From the NCBI GenBank assembly GCA_933228675.1, contig OW121741.1, positions 18,713,510 through 18,777,509 of the forward strand: 64,000 bases of DNA, read 5' to 3'. The translations under genes were made by a program, and so were the position numbers. The notes beneath the pieces were generated by a model. The model had not been told where the DNA came from. It searched no databases and was given only the letters and a program-made list of their open reading frames with translations. Numbering within the stretch: position 1 is the stretch's first letter; the number at the start of each line of letters is the position of its first letter. This document shows positions 1-10,400 of the stretch, one piece after another. The stretch comes from Stomorhina lunata. Its lineage: Eukaryota; Arthropoda; Insecta; Diptera; Rhiniidae.

Positions 1-1312
1 CAAATTTTTCTTCGAAATTTTTTTATATAAAATTTTGAAGTTTTATTTAACTTAATACAGCTACAAATTTTATTCGGAATAATCCTTACATATCTTCTAT
101 TACAACTTTTTATAAGTAAAATTCCCATATATAGCCTTAAATCAAAAGACTTAAGATGCAAGCACAAAATTTTGATTTAATTTTAAAATCGTCTTTCCCT
201 CCAAACAAAAGACTTAAGACAGAAACTTAGGATTTATATCAATTTTTAATCGCTTCTATTACTTTAAGTATGAGGGTTTTAGATCTATAAAACAAAAGAC
301 TTAAGACACGAGCACATACTTTTTAGTTTCTTCAAATTTTGTTTTTTTTTTTTTGTTAACAATTAAATCTTGTTTTACATCTGTTTCATTATGTTTATTT
401 TTGTATTTATTTAAAGTTCATTTACATCTGGTATTTCTAATATCTTAAAAAATTTGTTATTGTTTAATTGCTGTGCAAAAATCAGCACTATTTTCAAACA
501 AAATATTTTTAATAGATTTGATTTCTCTTTTTTTGTTTTTTGTAAACTAAATAAACCGTATTTTTGCAGTTAATGTTGTATTTTTTGAAGTAATAATTTC
601 TGAAAGTTTAATACCATGAACTTAATTACTAAATATTAAAGCTAAAATAAAAAAATTGTGGAAAACATAAGCAAAAATACTTAATATACTAAAACTAAAA
701 ACCAAACAAATAAAAACCATTGGTGGTACTTTTTAAAAATTATTTATTTATATATATTTTTCTAAACAAATATCCAAAATTCAAAATAAAAACCACATTT
801 AGCTGTTTTATTTCAATTTATTTTAAATCTTTATTAACGCATTTCTTAACTCATATAACAATCATGTTATACATATCTTTAGAAAAAATAAAATAAAACC
901 TTAAATCATTTAAAATTTTAGCATTTTGCAATATAATTTTTGTTTTTCTTTTATAAATTATGAAAACATTGTTAAGAAGTTGTTAGTAGTAGCAGTCGTT
1001 GTTGCAGTAGCCAACTCCAACATATGTTAGTTTTACATGCTAAAATGCAATCAAGTGCATCAAAGCGTGCCTTATAGACATGAGTTGAAATATAAAGTAA
1101 TATTTATGCATTTTACCTGTACTCATATGTTTCTAATTTTAGAAAATTTTAATTTTTTTCTATGTATGTAATGCACTTACTTGGTTGTCTGTACTCTTGC
1201 TTAATCAAAAAGTACTGAACTGTAATAGTTTTTTATGAAATCTTTAAGAAATCTGTTTAAATTAATCATCTAAGTTAATATTTATGGCCTATTAATAATA
1301 ATCTAAATTTAA
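1..1312. other. AT-rich non-coding flank with recurring short motif
   Basis: No ORF or RNA gene is visible. The stretch is AT-rich and contains three copies of a motif close to AAACAAAAGACTTAAGAC (about 141-160, 203-220 and 290-307). The same motif reappears beside the tandem arrays at 12092-12200 and, on the other strand, at 18338-18360. The sequence leads into the 12-bp tandem array that begins near 1313. Confidence 0.7.
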
Positions 1313-1491
1313 GTTAAAGTCATAGTCTTAGTAGTAGTCTAAGTCAATGTCTTTGTCACAATCTAAGTCAAAACTTTAGTCTAAGTCATAGTCTAAATCA
1401 TAGCCTAAGACATAGTCTAGGTCATAGTCCAAGTCATTGATTAAATTATAGTCTAAGTCAAAGTCTAAGCCATATTCTATGTCATAGTAGC
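1313..1491 (+). repeat. 12-bp minisatellite (family A), left part split by the BEL element
   Basis: Degenerate tandem copies of a 12-bp unit, consensus AGTCTAAGTCAT, run up to the left end of the BEL/Pao element. The same array resumes at 8086 immediately beyond the element, so this was one array before the insertion. Copies here are more diverged than those at 8900-9700. Confidence 0.9.
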
Positions 1492-1799
1492 TGTGTACGA
1501 AGAAATAAAAGACGTTTTATTGTTTAATTTATGCGTTTCAAACGAAGGTTCTCGATGCAATGAATTGCAAAGAATTTTATTTTTATTTAAAACCCAAATA
1601 AGTAAATAAGAAAACAAGTAAATTATTACTGTTATGAATTCAGCTACTATTTACTTATAGTGATGTACATACATATGTAATGAGAGATTTTAAGAACAAG
1701 TTATTTAAATTTTGAGAGCATTAAAACAACAAATTGTTAATTTTAAATAGAAAGGGAATGATAATCAAAAAATGCTAAGTACAAAATTGTGACTATACA
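1492..1799 (-). repeat. 3' LTR of the BEL/Pao element
   Basis: 308 bp, starting TGTATAGTC and ending CGTACACA when read on the minus strand. It is identical to 7778-8085 as far as can be read. The duplicate copy and the flanking GTAGC repeat fix both ends. Confidence 0.95.
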
Positions 1800-1815
1800 T
1801 ATACTGCCCCCATTG
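1800..1815 (-). promoter_or_regulatory. Polypurine tract of the BEL/Pao element
   Basis: Read on the minus strand, a G-rich stretch (GGGGGCAGTATA) abuts the start of the 3' LTR. This is where the plus-strand DNA primer of an LTR element is expected. Confidence 0.65.
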
Positions 1816-1826
1816 AAAGGGCAATT

Positions 1827-4800
1827 TCAATAAATTTCGTCCATTGGAAGAGGAGCAATTTTGTTGATTGATCTTCTATAAACGCCCTTGCTGGTTTTGA
1901 GATCCACCACACGAATTTTGCCATCACGACCAGGAATTGTGTTTAATATGCGACCCAGAAGCCAATGTTGAGGCGGCAAGTTATCTTCATGTATTATGAC
2001 CAGTCTTCCTTCTATAATATTATCATTAGATTTGAACCACTTAGCCTTTTGTTGCAAAGTCAGCACGTAGTCACGCACCCATTGAATCCAAAATTGCTGC
2101 TTTAAATATGTTACCATCTGCCAGCGCTTTAGATAATTGATGTTTTTGCAATGCTCCAAGTTCTCATCGGGTAGTGCTAACAAAGATGAGCCCACCAACA
2201 TATGAGCCGGCGTCAATGCCTCGCCGTCATTCGGGTCATCCGATCTCGGTGCCAAAGGTCGTGAATTTAGAATCGCCTCAATTTCAATTAAAATGGTTTG
2301 AAATTCTTCGTAAGTTGTGTTAGCTTGGGACATGTTCTTGATTAAAAGCGTCTTAGTCGATTTAACCGCCGATTCCCAAAGGCCGCCAAAATGGGGTGAT
2401 CGAGGAGGAATGAAAATGAACTTAAACCCTGTAACTTCGCCATAGTGCATCAGTGCGTCAATATTTGCATCATTAAAAAAGTGCTTCTTGAACTCTTCAA
2501 GTTTATGGCTGGCACCAACAAAATTTGTGGCATTGTCGCAATATAAGCGCTGGGGAATACCTCGTCTACCTACAAACCTTTTCAAACAAAGAAGAAATGT
2601 GTTAGTCGATAAATCTGATACTACCTCGATGTGGATAGCTTTCGATGAAAAACAAACGAAGATGGCAACGTAGGTTTTATAAGGTGGTTTTCCTCTGATT
2701 TTGTACGATGTGTAGAATGGCCCACAAAAGTCGACGCCACTGACTAAGAACGGTCGTTGAGCCCTCAAACGATCGGCTGGGAGGTTACCCATTATTTGCT
2801 CCATTAATTGGGGTTTGTATTTAAAACAATGTACACAGTTGCGAACCACTTTTCTGACCACGTCCCTAGCGTTAACGACCCACACTTGTTCACGAAGTAT
2901 ACCTAAGAGCGCCTTTGGCCCAGCGTGTAAATGTTTCACGTGGAGATACTTTATGTACAAAATAGTAAAGTGATGATTTTTCGGCAACAAAGCAGGAAAC
3001 TTAGCATCATAGGAAAACGATGAATTCGCTAATCTGCCTCCAACCCTAAGAATAGGTATCGATTTTTTGTAGCTAGGCATTTGTTGTACAAAGGGCGATA
3101 ATTTTTGTAAACTCGGTTGCAAGATTTCTCCATTTGAAAGACGATCAATTTCAGTGCTGAATGTCGATAACTGGATATCGTAAACGACTTTCCAAAAAGC
3201 TAATTGCACCTCTTCGGCAGTGATAAACGAGCTTCTTTTATCTTTATGAAACAACCGATGAACGTATACGATGACGTGAAGGATACGAAGATATGATGAA
3301 TGTTTAGCGATGATTTGCGATATTATGGACGTTTTTACAACGAGTGTTTTAAATGATGACTTTTTCATTTCTTCTGTCGGTAATGTTGGCAAAGATGAAT
3401 GGTCTCTCGGCCAATATTCTTCATCTTTTTTCAAAAATTCGGGTCCAGTAAACCATTGGGTAGATGATATTTCTGTTGCCAGGCAGCCACGCGACACAAC
3501 ATCAGCCGGATTTTGTTTTGATGGTACATGTCTCCACTCTATGCCTTGAGTAATGTTTTGGATTTCCGAAACTCTATTAGCGACGAAACACACAAACGAT
3601 GACGAATGATTTTTAAGCCAGCTTAGGACTATTTTCGAGTCTGACCAGAATACAGTACGATGGTTGTATGGTTGAAATTTGTGATGGATCTTTGACCAAG
3701 TTCGACTCAATAATAACGCAGCACACAGCTCTAGACGAGGTAAAGACTGCTGGACGACTGGGGCAACCTTGGACTTAGCAATTAACAAAGTTGACAGAAA
3801 TCCATCTTCGTCGGCCACTCTGACATATATGCAGCAACCATACGCCAATTGAGAGGCATCAGAAAATCCGTGGATGTCAAACATTGTATTTGGAGATATC
3901 TGAACGAATCGTGGCACTTCTATTTGATTAATATATACTAAACTCCTTTCGATTTCTCTCCACCGAATTTTCAAACGGTCGTTCAATGGCGAGTCCCAAT
4001 CCAGTTGTTGTTTCCACATTTCTTGTATTAATATTTTACATGAAATAACGATAGGACTTAAAAGTCCCAGCACATCGAAAATTCTTGCTACTATAGATAG
4101 AACAGCTCGTTTTGTTGGAACCTCAAGATATGGGTTTTCGAATCTGAAGCAAAATAGATCTTGATTTGGTTTCCAATACATTCCTAAGGCTTTCGTAATT
4201 TGTTCGTTATTAGATTTTATTTTCATTTCTTGCTCAGAATATGCAATTTCTTGTACATTAGAACTCCATTTTGATAATATCAAGCCACACTTTTTCAAAA
4301 TTCCAACAACTTCTGCCTTCTTTGCAGATAGTTCTGCAATAGTTGAGGCTCCAGTGAGGAGGTCATCTACATAAAGATCTTGTTGAAGAACCTTTGAGCC
4401 TAAAGGAAACTCTAGCTTAAAGGTATCGGCGATAAAAAAGAGGCTTCGTATGGCCAAAAATGGGGCGGATGAAGTGCCATACGTTATAGTGTTAAGCTGG
4501 TAAATATCTATAGGATCATTTACATTTTTCCGCCACAAAACTAATTGAAAATTGCGATCTCTCTCGTCTACTAAAAATTGCCGATACATCTTACATATAT
4601 CGGCTGATAATGCAAACTGATGAAGGCGAAAACAAAGTACTGTTGTTATCAAATCTTGCTGGATTGTTGGTCCCACCATTAATGTTTCATTTAAAGACAC
4701 TTGTGTTGATGTTCGAGCCGAAGCATCAAACACCACCCTCAGTTTAGTTGTTGTACTTTGTGGCCGCAAAACTGGGTGATGTGGAATTACGTAATGTGGT

Positions 4801-7115
4801 CCATTCAATACTTCAAAACTGACTTGAGTCATATGACCGAGAGCAATGTATTCTGTCATAAACTCTATGTACATCTGTCGTAACAACTCATCTTTAAGAA
4901 GTCGTTTCTCCAAATATATAAAACGACGACGTGCGGTTTCAAAAGAACTACCTAAATGAGAAAACGAAAGTTTAAAGGGTAGACGTACCTTAACTCTTCC
5001 ACTCTGGTCGAAAACGGTATTTTGTGAAAAGTGTTGTTCACATTGACTTTCTTCTTCTGTTAGTAGTGGTGAAATTTGGGCAAACTCTTCAATTTCCCAA
5101 AATGATTTTAACATAGAATCTAATTCCTGGTAGCTCGTAACGACATTGCACAAAGCGATTTGATTTTGTGGGACTGAATCAATTCTACCCCCAACAATCC
5201 ATCCGAGAGAGGTATTAAGCATATGTGGAAGACCATTTCCAAGGGAGATTTTGCCGCCAAGGAGCAACTCGAAGAATTGTTCGGAACTTAAAAGCAAGTC
5301 TATACGTTGAGGCAAGTGGAACTGCGGGTCCGCGAGTTCAATTCCTTCAGGAATATTCCAGTTACTTATGTCACAATGCTCTGATGGTTGGACCGATGAA
5401 ATGGACTTTGTGACAGCAAATGTGGACGTAAATTCGACGTCATCGAGGCGAGATTTTAGTGTTGCTGAAACCTTGTACTTCAGTTGTGTATGGAGATCTG
5501 AAACTCCTGCGATTTCTTGATATGAGTTGAACTTCTTAAGGCGAAGGCGATGGACTGTTTCTTGAGTAATCAGGTTAATTTCCGAGCACGAATCTAGTAG
5601 TGCTCGTGCTGGTTGGAAAACTCCAAAACAATCTTTAATCAGAACCATAGCTGTTGGCAATATGTTGCAATAATGACTGCGAATAATACTCGATGAATTC
5701 GTTGTTACATGAATTGCTGCTCGGCTTGTGGAAGGGTTCGATGGTAAAGCATATGGATTGGGATTTGACGACGAAGAGTGTTGGTTGGAATTTGGGTATG
5801 ACGAAGATGGGCGAACGATCGATGATTGTTGATGCGATGCTTGAAGTGACGACGAATTCGAGGATGAATGTGGTTGAGATGATGATGCTTGGTTAGGTTG
5901 TTGAACATTTTCATAATTAGAATTGTGTAAGGTTGTATGGTGGGACACACGGCAATTACGACAGCGAAATTTTGATGAACACTTTGCAACCATATGGCCT
6001 TTACGAAGGCAATTAATGCACAATTTAGCACCCTTTACGAAGTCAAATCGATAAGGAACAGGCAAAGCTAGATACGAAGCACAACTTCCAATAAAGTGCT
6101 CCTTGCTTTGGCAATACTCACATAATGTTTGAGATGTCATGAAGGATGATGCAGTTTTAAATTTGGGCTTTGATATTTCAGGATTGGACTCTTTGGTACG
6201 GCTTTCTAAAAATTGACATCGACGGCTGAGAATGTCATAGCAATCTTCCCAAGAAGGCAGGGTTTTAAATTCTTGCTTTTCATCATATACTGCCTTGGAT
6301 GATGAATCTATTTTCGATAATACAATATGAATGATGATTGCGTTCATAACGTCCAATTCAGATCCCAATGACAACAACGAACTTCTCAAAGCAGCGACTT
6401 TGTCCAATATTGCTCGCAGCTCTGCAGCGTTTGATTTATTCATTGGCGAAATTGAAAAAAGCGAATTAACGTGATCAATAAAAATCAAAGACTTATTGTC
6501 ATAACGTTCTTTCAAACGTTCCAAAACTTTTTTATAATTTTCTTCAGTTACGGCATATGGTTTTACCACTGCAAGTGCTTGACCATTAAGGCAATTTAAT
6601 AAATAGTTAAATTTATCAATGGCTGCGATACACGGTTCCTCATGAACGAGTGTGGTAAACGTACTAATAAATCTAGAATATTCGGAGTATTTGCCATCGA
6701 AGGTAGGAAGCTTTAATTGAGGAAGACGATTTTGATGAGAAAACGATGAAGTTGTAGTGTTCAAAAAACTTGGGTCATCATGGGTGTACGGTCGCTTTTT
6801 GTCCAATAAATTTACCATGAATGCTTTCGTTTGTATAAAAATCTCTTCAAAATCTGAGCGTCCTTCATCCGACGGATCCAATTTTTCAATCTGAGTTTGA
6901 ATATGACTTACGTGTGTAAAATATGACTCGAGAATTTGAAGCCGACATTTTATTATAGTGTAATCGGAATCCGGACCTTCCTTTTCTATCTTTGTTTTTA
7001 ATTTTGAAATATTACGTTTCATAACACTTCTTTGAGATTTTAATGTGGGCAAATCCAAAGATTTTGCAGCGTTATTATCGCCTAGTTGTAAGTTTTCAGT
7101 TTTCTCGGTACTCAT
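1827..7115 (-). CDS. BEL/Pao gag-pol polyprotein
   Basis: This is the single polyprotein for capsid and replication enzymes of the BEL/Pao element. The open frame extends to 7250 (1807 codons), but the first 45 residues look untranslated and hydrophobic, so I place the start at the later Met at 7115 (MSTEKTEN), giving 1762 residues. Domains, numbered from the longer frame: coiled gag region with an LPTFDG motif (about 182-187); three Cys/His clusters (377-390, 411-424, 430-442); Ser/Gln-rich linker; retropepsin-like DSCSE (553-557); reverse transcriptase with YVDD at 960-963; Pao-type RNase H region with FSDAS and WSDSK motifs; integrase H2C2 zinc site (about 1437-1475) and catalytic D1507, D1572 and E1626; a C-terminal extension typical of BEL integrases. 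There is no stop or frameshift. Catalytic residues are all present, so the element could still encode active enzymes; activity itself is inference. Confidence 0.95.
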   Translation of the reverse strand: MSTEKTENLQLGDNNAAKSLDLPTLKSQRSVMKRNISKLKTKIEKEGPDSDYTIIKCRLQILESYFTHVSHIQTQIEKLDPSDEGRSDFEEIFIQTKAFMVNLLDKKRPYTHDDPSFLNTTTSSFSHQNRLPQLKLPTFDGKYSEYSRFISTFTTLVHEEPCIAAIDKFNYLLNCLNGQALAVVKPYAVTEENYKKVLERLKERYDNKSLIFIDHVNSLFSISPMNKSNAAELRAILDKVAALRSSLLSLGSELDVMNAIIIHIVLSKIDSSSKAVYDEKQEFKTLPSWEDCYDILSRRCQFLESRTKESNPEISKPKFKTASSFMTSQTLCEYCQSKEHFIGSCASYLALPVPYRFDFVKGAKLCINCLRKGHMVAKCSSKFRCRNCRVSHHTTLHNSNYENVQQPNQASSSQPHSSSNSSSLQASHQQSSIVRPSSSYPNSNQHSSSSNPNPYALPSNPSTSRAAIHVTTNSSSIIRSHYCNILPTAMVLIKDCFGVFQPARALLDSCSEINLITQETVHRLRLKKFNSYQEIAGVSDLHTQLKYKVSATLKSRLDDVEFTSTFAVTKSISSVQPSEHCDISNWNIPEGIELADPQFHLPQRIDLLLSSEQFFELLLGGKISLGNGLPHMLNTSLGWIVGGRIDSVPQNQIALCNVVTSYQELDSMLKSFWEIEEFAQISPLLTEEESQCEQHFSQNTVFDQSGRVKVRLPFKLSFSHLGSSFETARRRFIYLEKRLLKDELLRQMYIEFMTEYIALGHMTQVSFEVLNGPHYVIPHHPVLRPQSTTTKLRVVFDASARTSTQVSLNETLMVGPTIQQDLITTVLCFRLHQFALSADICKMYRQFLVDERDRNFQLVLWRKNVNDPIDIYQLNTITYGTSSAPFLAIRSLFFIADTFKLEFPLGSKVLQQDLYVDDLLTGASTIAELSAKKAEVVGILKKCGLILSKWSSNVQEIAYSEQEMKIKSNNEQITKALGMYWKPNQDLFCFRFENPYLEVPTKRAVLSIVARIFDVLGLLSPIVISCKILIQEMWKQQLDWDSPLNDRLKIRWREIERSLVYINQIEVPRFVQISPNTMFDIHGFSDASQLAYGCCIYVRVADEDGFLSTLLIAKSKVAPVVQQSLPRLELCAALLLSRTWSKIHHKFQPYNHRTVFWSDSKIVLSWLKNHSSSFVCFVANRVSEIQNITQGIEWRHVPSKQNPADVVSRGCLATEISSTQWFTGPEFLKKDEEYWPRDHSSLPTLPTEEMKKSSFKTLVVKTSIISQIIAKHSSYLRILHVIVYVHRLFHKDKRSSFITAEEVQLAFWKVVYDIQLSTFSTEIDRLSNGEILQPSLQKLSPFVQQMPSYKKSIPILRVGGRLANSSFSYDAKFPALLPKNHHFTILYIKYLHVKHLHAGPKALLGILREQVWVVNARDVVRKVVRNCVHCFKYKPQLMEQIMGNLPADRLRAQRPFLVSGVDFCGPFYTSYKIRGKPPYKTYVAIFVCFSSKAIHIEVVSDLSTNTFLLCLKRFVGRRGIPQRLYCDNATNFVGASHKLEEFKKHFFNDANIDALMHYGEVTGFKFIFIPPRSPHFGGLWESAVKSTKTLLIKNMSQANTTYEEFQTILIEIEAILNSRPLAPRSDDPNDGEALTPAHMLVGSSLLALPDENLEHCKNINYLKRWQMVTYLKQQFWIQWVRDYVLTLQQKAKWFKSNDNIIEGRLVIIHEDNLPPQHWLLGRILNTIPGRDGKIRVVDLKTSKGVYRRSINKIAPLPMDEIY

Positions 7116-7754
7116 TTTGGTTAAGTTCCAGAAGATGGTACTAAATTGACAAATGTTTAAAATGTGCCAACACTGACTCCAATGCAAAATCCAATGTATG
7201 TATGTTGTGTATGTGTGTCGCGTGGTGCTAAGAAAGAAATACCTCAACAAAATGATGAGTGGAGATATGAGTAAATATTTCGATTACTTACGTTAGCAGC
7301 TGGCTAGTTTTTGGTTTAAGTACAAGTGATGCTGTTATTTTTACTAACTCTATTTGGTTTGACTGCGTATGTAGGTAGATGCGTAAACCAGAGGATTTTG
7401 TTTGCTGACGACGATAATGTTTGAAGCTTTTCCTCTGCCGACGATGAAGTTTGATGTATGCAATTTGCTGCCTATACTAGTGATGTTGCTAACGATGATG
7501 ATGTTTGACTGACGATGATAATGAAGAATAGATGATAATGAAGCCAGACGATAATATGTGTTGACGATTAAAATATTATGACATTGGGCATGACCTCTGT
7601 TAATATTCTTTAGTCGTTTCCTTTACACAACACTTTTAGCAAAATTTATTTAATTTCAAATGTATTATTTTGAACAGTTTTATAATTTAAAACACTCTGT
7701 TATTTATAAAAGTTTTCGATAAAGTTTTATTTGTTTTAATAGAACCACTAATGG
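7116..7754 (-). other. BEL/Pao 5' leader
   Basis: Transcribed but probably untranslated region between the primer-binding site and the gag-pol start. It is rich in GATGAT/ACGATGA-like short repeats (about 7390-7565). A packaging signal is expected here in LTR elements, but none can be pointed to. Confidence 0.7.
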
Positions 7755-7772
7755 GTCCTGTCACGGTCGCCA
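7755..7772 (-). promoter_or_regulatory. Primer-binding site, tRNA-Arg type
   Basis: Five bases inside the 5' LTR, the minus strand reads TGGCGACCGTGACAGGAC. It begins with the TGG that pairs with a tRNA CCA end, and the rest fits an insect tRNA-Arg 3' end from memory. A comparison with the fly's own tRNA set would settle the isoacceptor. Confidence 0.8.
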
Positions 7773-7777
7773 ATTTA

Positions 7778-8085
7778 TGTGTACGAAGAAATAAAAGACG
7801 TTTTATTGTTTAATTTATGCGTTTCAAACGAAGGTTCTCGATGCAATGAATTGCAAAGAATTTTATTTTTATTTAAAACCCAAATAAGTAAATAAGAAAA
7901 CAAGTAAATTATTACTGTTATGAATTCAGCTACTATTTACTTATAGTGATGTACATACATATGTAATGAGAGATTTTAAGAACAAGTTATTTAAATTTTG
8001 AGAGCATTAAAACAACAAATTGTTAATTTTAAATAGAAAGGGAATGATAATCAAAAAATGCTAAGTACAAAATTGTGACTATACA
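7778..8085 (-). repeat. 5' LTR of the BEL/Pao element
   Basis: 308-bp partner of 1492-1799; no difference was found on reading the two side by side. It should carry the element's promoter, but no convincing TATA or initiator can be singled out. Confidence 0.95.
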
Positions 8086-10400
8086 GTAGCAGTGTTAATC
8101 TAAATCATGGTTTAAGTCATAGTCGAAGTCATAGTCTAAGTCACAGTCTAAGTCATAGTCTAAGTCATAGTCTATGTCATAATCTAAGTCATAGTTTAAG
8201 TCATAATCTAGGTAATAGTATAAGTCTTAGTGTAAGTCATAGCCTAAGTCATAGTCTAAGTCATAGACATAGTCTAAGTCATAGTCTAGGTCATAGTCTT
8301 AGTCATTGTCTAAGTCATAGTCTGTGTCATAGTCTAAATCATGGTCTAAGTCATAGTCTATGTTATAGTCTAAGTCATAGTCTAAGTTATAGTCTAAGTC
8401 ATAGTCTAGCTCATAGTCTAAGTCATAGTCTAAGTCATAGTCTTAGTCATAGCCTAAGTCATAGTCTAAGTCATAGTCTAACTCATAGTCTAAGTCATAG
8501 TCTTAGTCATAGTCCAAGTCATAGTCTAAGTCATAGTCTAAGTCATAGTAAATGTCATAGTCTATGTCATAATCTAAGTTTAAGTCGTAGTCTAAGTCAT
8601 AAATATAGACTTAGTCATTGTCTAAGTCATAGTCTAATTCATAGTCATAGTATTAGTCTAAATCATATTCTAAGTCATAGTCTACGTCATAGTCTTAATC
8701 ATAGTCTAAGTCATACTCTAAGTCATAGTCTAAGTCATAGTCTAAGTCATAGTCTAAATCATTGTCTTAGTCATAGTCTATGTCATAGTCTTAGTTATAG
8801 TCTAAGTCATACTCTAAGTCATAGTCTAAGTTATATTCATAGCCATAATCTAAGTCATTTTCTAAGTCAAAGTCTAAGTCATGGTCTAAGTCATAGTCTA
8901 CGTCATAGTCTAAGTCATAGTCTAAGTCATAGTCTAAGTCATAGTCTAAGTCATAGTCTAAGTCATAGTCTAAGTCATAGTCTAAATCATTGTCTGAGTC
9001 ATACTCTAAGTCATAGTCTAAGTCATAGTCTAAGTCATAGTCTAAGTTATAGTCTAAGTCATAGTCTAAGTCATAGTATACGTCGTAGTTTACGTCATAG
9101 TCTTAGTCATAATCTAAGTCATAGTCTAAGTCATATTCATAGCCATAATCTAAGTCATTGTCTAAGTCAAAGTCTAAGTCATGGTCTAAGTTATAGTCTA
9201 AGTAATAGTCTAAGTTATAGCCAAAGTCATAGTCTAAGTCATAGCCATAGTCTAAGTCATAGTCATAGTCTAAGTCATAGTCTAAGTCATAGTCTAAGTC
9301 ATAGTCTAAGTCATAGTCTAAGTCATAGTCTAAGTCATAGTCTAAGTCATAGTCTAAGTCATAGTCTAAGTCATAGTCTAAGTCATAGTCTAAGTCATAG
9401 TCTAAGTCATAGTCTAAGTCATAGTCTAAGTCATAGTCTAAGTCATAGTCTAAGTCATAGTCTAAGTCATAGTCTAAGTCATAGTCTAAGTCATAGTCTA
9501 AGTCATAGTCTAAGTCATAGTCATAGTCTAAGTCATAGTCTAAGTCATAGTCAAGTCATAGCCTAAGTCATAGTCTAAGTCATAGTCTAAGTCATAGTCT
9601 AAGTCATAGTCTAAGTCATAGTCTAAGTCATAGTCTAAGTCATAGTCTAAGTCATAGTCTAAGTCATAGTCTACGTCATAGTCTTAGTTATAGTCTAAGT
9701 CATAGTCTAAGTCATAGTCTAAGTCATAGTCTAAGTCGTAGTCTAAGTCATATTTATAGCCATAATCTAAGTCATTGTCGAAGTCTAAGTCATGGTCTAA
9801 GTTATAGTCTAAGTAATAGTCTAAGTCATAGCCAAAGTCATAGTCATAGTCATAGTCTAAGTCATAGCCATAGTCATAGTCTAAGTCATAGTCTTAGTTA
9901 TAGTCTAAGTCATAGTCTAAGTCATAATCTACGTCATAGTCTACGTCATAGTCTTAGTCATAGTCTAAGTCATATTCATAGCCATAATCTAAGTCACTGT
10001 CTAAGTCTAAGTCATGGTCTAAGTCATAGTCTAAGACATAGTCTAAGTCATAGTCTTAGTTAAAGTCAAAGTCATAGTCTTAGTCACACTCTTAATCATT
10101 GTCTAAGTTATAGTCTAAGTTATAGTCTAAGTCATAGTCTTAGTCATGGTCTAAGTCATACTCTTAGACATAGTCTAAGTCATAGTCTAAGTCATGGTCT
10201 AAGACATAGTCTAAGTCAAAGACTAAGTCATAGTCTATGTCAAAGACTAAGTCATAGTTAAAATCAAAGACTAAGTCATAGTCTAAGTCAAAGACTAAGT
10301 CATAGTCATTGTTTAGGTCATTGTCTAGGGCATAGTCAAATCATAGTCTAAGTCATTGCCTAAGTCAATGTCTAAGACATTGTCCAAGTCAAAGTCATAA
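8086..10400 (+). repeat. 12-bp minisatellite (family A), main block
   Basis: About 190 tandem copies of the unit AGTCTAAGTCAT. Copies are nearly perfect at about 8900-9050 and 9260-9740, and increasingly mutated toward both ends. Occasional 6-bp slips (TCATAGTCATAG) occur. No ORF crosses it because the unit contains stop codons on this strand. Confidence 0.95.

Larger units (their letters stand above)
1492..8085 (-). mobile_element. Complete BEL/Pao LTR retrotransposon
   Basis: The element is 6594 bp with two 308-bp LTRs (TG...CA ends) that match base for base by eye. It is flanked by the 5-bp direct repeat GTAGC (1487-1491 and 8086-8090), the target duplication size usual for BEL/Pao. It reads on the minus strand: 5' LTR on the right, primer-binding site at 7755-7772, a long leader, one uninterrupted gag-pol ORF, a purine-rich tract and the 3' LTR on the left. 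No env-like ORF follows pol. Identical LTRs plus an intact ORF point to a very recent insertion, here into the 12-bp minisatellite. Family-level identity (which named BEL lineage) cannot be settled from the sequence alone. Confidence 0.96.

Noticed and set aside
8086..10400. Regular short repeats reminiscent of a CRISPR array
   Set aside because: Units are directly tandem with no unique spacers, and the window is clearly from an animal genome.
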